From positions 7,606-27,655 of the forward strand of contig DYNR01000002.1 in the NCBI GenBank assembly GCA_020720945.1: a DNA stretch of 20,050 bases, in the 5' to 3' direction. Positions 6,627 to 13,460 of the stretch are shown here, piece after piece (the first letter of the stretch is position 1; every line of letters begins with the position of its first letter). Below the pieces are notes generated by a model. That model had not been told where the DNA came from. It ran no database searches and saw only the letters and a program-made list of their open reading frames with translations. Source of the stretch: Chthoniobacter flavus (lineage in GTDB: Bacteria > Verrucomicrobiota > Verrucomicrobiia > Chthoniobacterales > DYNR01). Both the position numbers and the translations under genes were made by a program.

Positions 6627-7433
6627 GTGGCAAGAGTAAAAGAGAAAAAACGGCTTCTGGATCGCACGCACTTCATCGCCGCTTTCGGATGGGGGAACTC
6701 CTTCCCTAACACCCCTGCCACCCCCGCCTCGCCGCGCCGGAGGCCGATCTCCCGCCGCGCTTCCCCCGCTTTCACCCTCATCGAAATCATGCTCGCCCTA
6801 GCGATTTTTTCGCTCCTCGCTGGCGCGGTTTTTTTTAGCGTCCAAGCCGTCGGCAACGCGAGCGCGATCCTCGGGACCGAACAGCTCCGCGCCAGGAAAA
6901 CCGACGCGTTTCTTTCCTGGTGCCGCAAGGGATTTCACAACCTTTCCGCACGCAGCGAAATCGCTTTGCAAACCCGCGACAGCGGTGCCGCTGGCCTCGC
7001 CGTCGAACTGGTCATCCACCGCGCCCCCGGCGCTTTTTCCTTGGGGGAATTCGACGCGGGAGGAACCGAAATCGTCCTCGGCGCAATCCCGGACGGACGC
7101 GGTGCCGCCACCGTTTCCGTCGCCCGATTCCCCGGCAATCTCACCGAAAGAGAACAGCGCCGCTACTTGGAGGAAACCGAATGGATCCCCTTGCTGGAAG
7201 GAGTAAAAAATCTCAGTTGGACTTTCTGGAACCCCGCAGAAAAAAAATTCTTGGAAGAATGGCCGGAAGGCCAAGGCCTGCCGGAAATGATCCACCTGAA
7301 AATGGTGCTCGACAGCGGGGAAATCGTGGAAGCCGTATTCCGCCCGCCGACTCTCCAAAAACAAACCGAAACCGCACAGCCGAACGATACGCCCTCGCCG
7401 TCTCCCGTGCCAGTCCCTCCCATCCCCCGATGA
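6627..7433 (+). CDS. gspJ: T2SS minor pseudopilin GspJ, 268 aa
   Basis: GspJ is part of the pseudopilus tip with I and K. The prepilin signature is SPA48|FTLIEIMLALAIFSLLAGA, with glutamate at +5. The globular part includes RKTDAFLSWCRKGFHNLS, EWIPLLEGVKNLSWTFWNP and LPEMIHLKMVLDSGEIVEAV, typical of the PulJ/GspJ family. The 48-residue leader is unusually long, but there is no choice: an in-frame TAA at 6588-6590 closes the frame upstream, and GTG 6627 is the only standard start between that stop and the cleavage site. The final 29 residues form a Pro/Ser/Thr tail (PSPSPVPVPP). The stop overlaps gspK by ATGA (7430-7433). Confidence 0.92.
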   Translation: MARVKEKKRLLDRTHFIAAFGWGNSFPNTPATPASPRRRPISRRASPAFTLIEIMLALAIFSLLAGAVFFSVQAVGNASAILGTEQLRARKTDAFLSWCRKGFHNLSARSEIALQTRDSGAAGLAVELVIHRAPGAFSLGEFDAGGTEIVLGAIPDGRGAATVSVARFPGNLTEREQRRYLEETEWIPLLEGVKNLSWTFWNPAEKKFLEEWPEGQGLPEMIHLKMVLDSGEIVEAVFRPPTLQKQTETAQPNDTPSPSPVPVPPIPR

Positions 7434-8374
7434 AGCCGCCCCCGAACCGTTCTTTCCTCTCCCGCCGCCGCTCTTCGGGTGCCGCTTTATTTTTGGTGCT
7501 CTGGGCGCTGCTGGTCGTTTCGGTTTCTCTCATCGTCGCCGTCCGCCTCGTGGATCTCGACCTGGAAAACGAGTCGGTCGCCGCCCGCCGCTTCGAGGCC
7601 CGCCAACTCGCTTTAAGCGGCTTGGCGGTAGCTTCTCACCCGGATGTCGAACCCCGTAGCCCATTGCTCGACAAAGACTTCGGCGATTCCAGAAGCTGGA
7701 ATGTCCAAATCGCAAGCGAAAATTCCCGCATCAACATCAACCGCATCCTCCGCCAAAACGACACGGAACAACTCCGCCAACTCCTCGCTTTTTGGGACTT
7801 GAACGAAAGGCAAATCGCCACTATCGTGGACTCTCTCAAAGACTGGGTTGACGAAGACAATATCCGTTCGCTCAACGGCGCGGAAGCCTCGGACATCCCT
7901 CCTGATAGCGGGTGGTCAAAACCCGAAAACCGAGATTTTTTGGACATTGCGGAAATGGAACGAGTGCGTGGAATCGAATGGCTGGAAGAGGTGAAACCGG
8001 ACTGGCGGGAGTATTTTTCCGTCCATGCTGGTTCGCTGGCGGATTTGCAATTCGCACGCCCGGATTTCCTCGAAGCCTGGGCCGGGATTGACCGGGACCG
8101 CGCCGCCCACTTCATCCGCGTCCGCGATGGCGAAGATGCCCGCCCCGGAACCCAAGACGATGTCGTCTTCGAAACTCTCTCCGACGCCCTTTCTGCCATC
8201 GGTGCAAACCCCTTGGAAACGCAAATCCTCTCCCGCTCTTTTTCTGTCAAATCGGGCGGGCTCAAACGCATCGAAAGCCGCGGCGAAGTCAACGGCACTT
8301 CCTACACGATCGAGTGCGTCGTCACTTCCGCAAAAGGCGCAAAACCTACCATCCTGAGCTGGAGGGAATTTTGA
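7430..8374 (+). CDS. gspK: T2SS minor pseudopilin GspK, 314 aa
   Basis: GspK is the large tip pseudopilin that caps the pseudopilus. The leader ends RRRSSG17|AALFLVLWALLVVSVSLIVA; as is usual for GspK there is no glutamate at +5. Strong family marks are ENSRININRIL, IVDSLKDWVDEDNIRSLNGA and the later DVVFETLSDALSAIGAN. Length fits the family. The frame is open well upstream, but ATG 7430 overlaps the gspJ stop as ATGA and places the hydrophobic segment correctly. The end overlaps gspL as TTGA (8371-8374). Confidence 0.95.
   Translation: MKPPPNRSFLSRRRSSGAALFLVLWALLVVSVSLIVAVRLVDLDLENESVAARRFEARQLALSGLAVASHPDVEPRSPLLDKDFGDSRSWNVQIASENSRININRILRQNDTEQLRQLLAFWDLNERQIATIVDSLKDWVDEDNIRSLNGAEASDIPPDSGWSKPENRDFLDIAEMERVRGIEWLEEVKPDWREYFSVHAGSLADLQFARPDFLEAWAGIDRDRAAHFIRVRDGEDARPGTQDDVVFETLSDALSAIGANPLETQILSRSFSVKSGGLKRIESRGEVNGTSYTIECVVTSAKGAKPTILSWREF
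8361..8368 (+). promoter_or_regulatory. Shine-Dalgarno sequence of gspL
   Basis: GGAGGGAA lies at 8361-8368 inside the end of gspK, with GGAGG five bases before TTG 8371. It supports the TTG start of gspL. A clear purine-rich ribosome site is unusual in this window. Confidence 0.6.
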
Positions 8375-9594
8375 AAAAAAACTCCCAGAATAAAACCCAG
8401 CACGCCATCCGCCTGGCCCGCCCGTGGAACGACCTCTGGCAGCTATGGGAAAAATTTCCCGGCGAGAACGAGCCGTGGATTTTGACCTCGGAAGCCACCT
8501 CGATCGAACACTTCAAAAACGATTTGCACTTCGTCGCTCTCCCCGCCCGCGAGGTCACTGCCCTGGCCGCATGGTTCCCGACTTCCGACCCCGCCCTGCT
8601 CCAAGAATCCGTCCTCCTCCAACTCGAAGTGGCAGGCTTCACCTCTTCCTCCACCCTCCCCTCAAATGTGGATGTCCGCAAGCTCCAGCAAAACGGCGAA
8701 ACCTCCCTGGCCAGAGCCTGCGTGTTCCCCTCGGATTTCCCCGTCTCTCCCACGCCGCGCTACCAAGGCTTTTTCCCTTCCCCTTTCGCTATCGCCCTCC
8801 AAGAAGACACCATCCTTTGCTGGCGCGAGGGCGACTGGGTTGTTGTCGTCGTCCCTTGCCGAACGGAAACCGCCGTCTGGGAAGCTTGCTCAAACGCCGA
8901 TGACCCCGCTTGTTTCAAAGGCTGGCTGGAATCTTTTTTCCTCGAACTCCAACCGACAAAACTCCTTGAACCTATCCGAAAAATCAAGGACTTCTCGGGC
9001 CTCTTGCCCCCATCGGGCTTCCTCGGCATCTCCGTCGAACCCATCTCGGACCCCCAAGGCCCTACCCCAAAAATCCCTTCCCCCCTCCCCTCTTGGTTCC
9101 CTCCCGGTGTCCGCGATGCCATCGCCTCTTCGGAAAGGATGAAAAAAATCCGCATCGCCGCCATCGCCGCTTCGGTCGTCTTGGCCGCCATCGCCTTATC
9201 CACGGGCTCTTTTCTCATCAACCTGCACTGGAAAACCCTGACCCTCCAAAAACAGCTCCAAAAAATCGAAGACCAGGCATCCCCTTCGATGCGAACCGCC
9301 AGGCAATGGGAAATCCTCGCCCCCTCGATCGACACTTCGCTTTTCCCTCTCGAACGCCTTTTGCTCGCCGTCCAATCCCTCCCCCGCGAGGGCGTCCGTC
9401 TCTCGGTTTTTGAAACCATCCCAGACGGGATCCGCATCGAAGGCGATGCCCGCAATGTCGGCCTGGCAACCCTCTACTTCAACACCCTGCAAACCGCCCC
9501 TGGCTCGGAAGCGTTCGATTGGAAAATGCCTTCGCCCGCCCTCCAGCCTGACAACTCGGCGCGCTTTGCTATCGACGGGAGGTTCCGGCAATGA
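8371..9594 (+). CDS. gspL: T2SS inner-membrane platform protein GspL, 407 aa
   Basis: GspL tethers the ATPase GspE to the membrane platform. The layout fits: a cytoplasmic region of about 255 residues, one membrane segment at about 260-284 (IAAIAASVVLAAIALSTGSF) preceded by MKKIR, and a periplasmic domain of about 120 residues ending in a small alpha-beta fold (GVRLSVFETIPDGIRIEGDA). Sequence marks of the actin-like cytoplasmic domain are weak to the eye, so assignment rests on position between gspK and gspM, topology and length. The start is TTG 8371: it overlaps the gspK stop (TTGA) and follows GGAGG. The end overlaps gspM by ATGA (9591-9594). Confidence 0.87.
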   Translation: MKKNSQNKTQHAIRLARPWNDLWQLWEKFPGENEPWILTSEATSIEHFKNDLHFVALPAREVTALAAWFPTSDPALLQESVLLQLEVAGFTSSSTLPSNVDVRKLQQNGETSLARACVFPSDFPVSPTPRYQGFFPSPFAIALQEDTILCWREGDWVVVVVPCRTETAVWEACSNADDPACFKGWLESFFLELQPTKLLEPIRKIKDFSGLLPPSGFLGISVEPISDPQGPTPKIPSPLPSWFPPGVRDAIASSERMKKIRIAAIAASVVLAAIALSTGSFLINLHWKTLTLQKQLQKIEDQASPSMRTARQWEILAPSIDTSLFPLERLLLAVQSLPREGVRLSVFETIPDGIRIEGDARNVGLATLYFNTLQTAPGSEAFDWKMPSPALQPDNSARFAIDGRFRQ

Positions 9595-10406
9595 GGGAAC
9601 TAACAAAAAACGAAAAAATCCTGCTCTCGCTCATCGCCGTTTTGATCGCCGGGTTCCTCATCGTTTTTACATGGAAAACTTTGCAGCGAAAAGCCGCAGA
9701 ACAACTGGCGGAGGAATTTTCGATCGGCACGAAAATCGGAGAACTCCGCAAATGGATCGACGAGGAAAACCTCTGGCAATCCCGCGCCCTCTGGCTGCAA
9801 GAAAACCCTCCCCCCACCTGGGAACGCGACAAATCGGAAGCCGACCTCGTCCAACAAATCCAATCTTCCCTGGCCGAACAAGGCATCGACATTCTCAGCC
9901 AAAGAATCGGCAACACCCAAGAACTCGGAGACTTGCAAGAAGTCAGCGTCCAACTCACCCTCAAAGGAACAACCGAAGAAATCATCCGCTGGCTCCACGA
10001 ACAACAGCAACCGGGCAACTACATCTCCCTGCGCCAACTCAACTTGCGCGCAGACTCGGATAAAGAAAACCTCCGCGCCGAAATCGGGATGACCCGCCAT
10101 TACCTGATTTCCGGCAACCCCGCACCTCCCGCAACCCCTCAAAAAAAATCGCCTTCCTCCCCATCCGAAAATCAAGAGGAACCCGACAACCAACTCGGCA
10201 ACCAAGACCCCAAAACCACTGAACCAACCGAAACCACCGCCTCCCCGACCGAAGAGCCCTCCCCTTCTCCCTCTCCCATTCCCTCAAAGCCAACCCCTAC
10301 GCCCACACCTACGCCCGCCCCACCAGAAGACCCCACCCCCGAAGTGCTGGTTCTTCCACCACCGCCTCCCGGCGTTCCACCCCTGCCAAACGAGGATCCC
10401 GAATGA
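9591..10406 (+). CDS. gspM: T2SS platform protein GspM/PilO-like with Pro-rich tail, 271 aa
   Basis: A short cytoplasmic start (MRELTKNEK), one membrane helix (residues 9-28, ILLSLIAVLIAGFLIVF), a coiled region (QRKAAEQLAEEF to LRKWIDEENLW) and a ferredoxin-like domain (VSVQLTLKGTTEEIIRWLHE, then NYISLRQLNLRAD) match the GspM/PilO plan; GspM partners GspL. From about residue 175 there is a tail of roughly 97 residues very rich in Pro, Thr, Ser and Glu, including SPSPSPIPSKPTPTPTPTP. Such a tail is not part of the standard GspM, which is about 160-180 residues. The start overlaps gspL and the end overlaps the next gene, both as ATGA. Confidence 0.86.
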   Translation: MRELTKNEKILLSLIAVLIAGFLIVFTWKTLQRKAAEQLAEEFSIGTKIGELRKWIDEENLWQSRALWLQENPPPTWERDKSEADLVQQIQSSLAEQGIDILSQRIGNTQELGDLQEVSVQLTLKGTTEEIIRWLHEQQQPGNYISLRQLNLRADSDKENLRAEIGMTRHYLISGNPAPPATPQKKSPSSPSENQEEPDNQLGNQDPKTTEPTETTASPTEEPSPSPSPIPSKPTPTPTPTPAPPEDPTPEVLVLPPPPPGVPPLPNEDPE

Positions 10407-11101
10407 AAACTCGCATCCCTTCCGTCCTCCTTTCCCTTTTGCTTGCTCCCGATCTCTTGGTGCCCGCCGCCTTCGCGGTCTCCGACCCCGCCGTCCACCA
10501 CGAAATCTCCCGCTACGAGCCGATCTGGAAATTTTCTCCCTTCGTCGTCGTCACGGACTTGAGCGGAAAAGCGGACGACCTCGCCGGTCGCTATGTCCTC
10601 ACCGGATTTGCACGAATGGGTGATAAGGATGTCGCTTTCGTTTTTGACCGCACCTCGCTGGAACGCTTCACTCTCGTCCCCGGCGAAGCAAAAAACGGCC
10701 TGACTCTCGACAGCGTCCACCACCAAGGCAACCTCTCCACCCTCCGCGCAAAAATCTCAACCGCTGGCAGAACCCTCGAAATCGCCTACGATGCTTCTGC
10801 CTCCCCCGTCGCCGCCACCCCTGCCCAACCGGGCAACCAGCCTCCCCGCGGCAGAAACACTCCGCCCCAACAACCGAACCGCCAACCCGCCCCAAACACC
10901 CAAGCCCGCAACCAGCCTACCCCCCAAAGACAAAATCCGAACCCCCAACCGACTCCAAAACCCCAACCCGGCCTCCCGAACCAAACCGCCCAACCCCCGC
11001 AAAACATGAACCAAATCGTCGGCAATAACCCGACGCCGAACCAAACACCACCTCCCCCGCGCCGCGTGATCCGCCGCCGGGGAATCGTCGCACCTCAATG
11101 A
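10403..11101 (+). CDS. Secreted Pro/Gln/Asn-rich protein, candidate GspC/PilP-like linker, 232 aa
   Basis: The protein has an N-terminal signal or anchor (MKTRIPSVLLSLLLAPDLLV) with a possible cleavage site FA25|VSDP. A domain of about 90 residues follows (ISRYEPIWKFSPFVVVTD, YVLTGFARMGDKDVAFVFD, LERFTLVPGEAKNGLTLDSV, LRAKISTAGRTLEIAYD). The strand pattern, a statement about 'function, value, expression' of the form V.TGFA..GDKDVAFVFDR, resembles the homology region of GspC and the PilP fold, which bind the N-terminal domain of the secretin. No PDZ domain is present. The last 100 residues are disordered, rich in Pro, Gln and Asn, with a basic end (RRVIRRRGIVAPQ). It lies between gspM and gspD with ATGA overlaps on both sides, and no other gspC is seen. 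A GspC-like role is therefore plausible, but is an inference. Confidence 0.7.
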   Translation: MKTRIPSVLLSLLLAPDLLVPAAFAVSDPAVHHEISRYEPIWKFSPFVVVTDLSGKADDLAGRYVLTGFARMGDKDVAFVFDRTSLERFTLVPGEAKNGLTLDSVHHQGNLSTLRAKISTAGRTLEIAYDASASPVAATPAQPGNQPPRGRNTPPQQPNRQPAPNTQARNQPTPQRQNPNPQPTPKPQPGLPNQTAQPPQNMNQIVGNNPTPNQTPPPPRRVIRRRGIVAPQ

Positions 11102-13452
11102 TGATGAACCCTCTCTCCCGCTCCCTCGCCTCTTGCCTCCTCGCGCTGGCTCTGTTGCTCCCCGCTCCTTCCCGGGCGCAAACCCCTCCCGCAAGCAACA
11201 ACGACCTCGTGGAAATCCAAATGCCCAATAACCCGGTCAATGAAGTCATCAGCTTCTACGAACTCCTCACCGGCCTGCGCCTCATCCGCGACGCAAACCT
11301 CGCCGGCGGCAACATCTCCATCCTCGTGAACGGAAAAATCCAAAAAAGAGATGCCATCGCCCTCATCGAATCCGCCCTCCTCCTAAACGGCTATTCCATC
11401 GTCCCCATGGGCAACAATGTCGCCAAAATCCTCGGCCCCGGCCGCTCCCCTCTCGGTGAAAGCATCCCCCTCTACGCCGACCCTTCTCTCCTCCCTCCCA
11501 CCGAAGAACTCGCCAGCTACTTCATGCTCCTAAACTACATCTCCCCGCAAGACGCCCTCTCGGTTTTTAATGCCTATGTCAGCCTCCGCCCCCAAGGCAC
11601 CATCGTCGCTGTCCCAAACTCGAACGCCCTGGTCATCACCGACACCACCACCCTCATCCGCCGCCTCATCCACCTCCAACGCTTCATCGATGTCCCCGGC
11701 GCCCGCATCTTGACGGAGTTCATTTCTCTCGCCCGCGCCGACGCCGAAAAAGTCGCGGAAATGGTCAACAAAATCCTCGAAGATGAAAAACAGGCGGACA
11801 AAGCCACCGCCGTCCCCGTCCTCGACGGCGGCCAACCTCCCGCCGTGGAAACCGCTGGCTCCGCCGCCGGAAGCCCCGGTGCCGCCGCCATTAAAAAACT
11901 CGCCCAAATCATCAAAATCATCCCGGACACCCGGACGAACCGCATCCTCGTCGTCGCCCCGGAAAACCGCATGGCTTACCTCCACCGCCTCATCCGCGAC
12001 CTAGACTCCGCCGTTTCCCTAGAACAAACCCTCCAACGGCAACTCAACTTCGTTTCCGCTGGCGAAGTCCTCCCCGTCCTTGAATCGATCCTCGCAGAAG
12101 GGGACGATGCCCAAAACTCTTCTTCCCAATCTTCCTCAACCTCCCGCCAACCGTCTTCCCAAAATTCTTCTTCCTCTTCCCGCTCTTCTTCCGGCTCCTC
12201 CTCAAGCGGTTCGAGTTCGAGCAGCCGCTCGGGCGGGGGCACCTCTTCTCCAGATATGCTCTCGGACCCCCGCGAGGACACCTCCCCGCAAGCCATCAGC
12301 GTCGGCAAGGCCCGCATCATCGCCGACCGTAGCCTGAACAAAATCATCGTCATCGGCCCGCCGGAAGTCCGCAGCAAAGCATCCCAAGTCCTCGACCTCC
12401 TCGACCGCCGCCCGAAACAAATCTACCTCGCCACCATCATCGGCCAACTTTCTCTCACCGACGACCTGAACATCGGCTTCGATTACCTCATCAAATTCAA
12501 CCAGCTCAACCAAAACCTCGGCGGCGCGGGAATGCTCCGCAACACGGGCGTCGATGTCCTCCCCGACCCCTCTTCCATCATCGCCAACAATGTCTTCCCC
12601 GCCGCATCCCAACTCGGCGGCTTGACCCTCTTAGGCACAGTCTCGGAATCCATCGATGTCTTCGCCCACGCCCTCGAAAAAGACGGGAAATTCAAAATCA
12701 TTTCCCGCCCCGTCGTCTATACCGCCAACAATAAAAAAGCTCTCATCAGCTCGGGCGAGGAAGTCCCCTACGCAGCAAACACCGTCAGCTCCGCCATCCA
12801 AAACAACACGACGGGCATCACCTCAAACACGAGCTTCAAGGATGTCCTCCTCAAACTGGAAGTCGTCCCCCTCATCAACTCGGACGAGGAAGTCACCCTC
12901 ACCATCGCCCAGCAAAATGACTCCGTTCTGCGAATGGCTGAAATCTCCCAAGGCAACAAAGTCCCTGTCATCGGAACCCAAAAACTAACGACAACCGTCT
13001 CGGTAAAAAACCGCAGCACGATCGTCCTCGGCGGCCTCATCAAAGAACAAGACGACCGCACCCAAAGCGGCCTCCCCTTCCTCTCCAACATCCCCGGCCT
13101 CAACTACTTCTTCAGTAACACCGACAAAAAAAAAGCACGCTCCGAGCTGATCATCCTCATCCAACCTTTCATCATCAACAACCCCACGGACTTGTATGAC
13201 ACCCAAGAGGATCTCCGCAATTCTAGCCGCCTCGCGGACGAAATCATCCAGCCCTATATGCCGGAAATCCGCAAAGCAGAATCGGTCTTCCCCGTAAACC
13301 CCGAACCGCGCACAACCATCAAACCAAACAAAAAATCATCGCAAAAACCCACCCCTTACCCGCTCCCAGCAGACCGCCAACAACTTTCGTCCCTCCCTCC
13401 AAAACCGACCTCGACTCCAAAACCAACCCCTTCCCCCAAACCCTCCCGCTAA
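11098..13452 (+). CDS. gspD: T2SS secretin GspD, 784 aa
   Basis: GspD forms the outer-membrane channel. A signal peptide (SRSLASCLLALALLLPAPSRA|Q) is followed by an N0-like domain (VEIQMPNNPVNEVISFYELL), N1 (about 140-200, LNYISPQDALSVFNAYVSLR), N2 (about 205-305, ending DTRTNRILVVAPENRM) and N3 (about 312-435). The secretin core has the classic ending VPVIGTQKLTTTVSVKNRST at about residue 622, then IVLGGLIKEQ and LPFLSNIPGLNYFFS. N3 is split by a nearly pure Ser/Gly tract of about 45 residues (around 340-385). After the core there is an extension of about 80 residues ending in PKPTSTPKPTPSPKPSR. No lipobox is present. The start is ATGATGATG (11098-11106); the first ATG overlaps the upstream stop as ATGA. 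The TAA is eight bases before gspE. Confidence 0.96.
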   Translation: MMMNPLSRSLASCLLALALLLPAPSRAQTPPASNNDLVEIQMPNNPVNEVISFYELLTGLRLIRDANLAGGNISILVNGKIQKRDAIALIESALLLNGYSIVPMGNNVAKILGPGRSPLGESIPLYADPSLLPPTEELASYFMLLNYISPQDALSVFNAYVSLRPQGTIVAVPNSNALVITDTTTLIRRLIHLQRFIDVPGARILTEFISLARADAEKVAEMVNKILEDEKQADKATAVPVLDGGQPPAVETAGSAAGSPGAAAIKKLAQIIKIIPDTRTNRILVVAPENRMAYLHRLIRDLDSAVSLEQTLQRQLNFVSAGEVLPVLESILAEGDDAQNSSSQSSSTSRQPSSQNSSSSSRSSSGSSSSGSSSSSRSGGGTSSPDMLSDPREDTSPQAISVGKARIIADRSLNKIIVIGPPEVRSKASQVLDLLDRRPKQIYLATIIGQLSLTDDLNIGFDYLIKFNQLNQNLGGAGMLRNTGVDVLPDPSSIIANNVFPAASQLGGLTLLGTVSESIDVFAHALEKDGKFKIISRPVVYTANNKKALISSGEEVPYAANTVSSAIQNNTTGITSNTSFKDVLLKLEVVPLINSDEEVTLTIAQQNDSVLRMAEISQGNKVPVIGTQKLTTTVSVKNRSTIVLGGLIKEQDDRTQSGLPFLSNIPGLNYFFSNTDKKKARSELIILIQPFIINNPTDLYDTQEDLRNSSRLADEIIQPYMPEIRKAESVFPVNPEPRTTIKPNKKSSQKPTPYPLPADRQQLSSLPPKPTSTPKPTPSPKPSR

Positions 13453-13460
13453 CTGGACCA

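Noticed and set aside
10280..10345. Short repeated CCTACGCCC units as a CRISPR-like or other repeat array
   Set aside because: They encode the Pro-Thr repeat of the GspM tail in frame; spacing and length do not fit an array.
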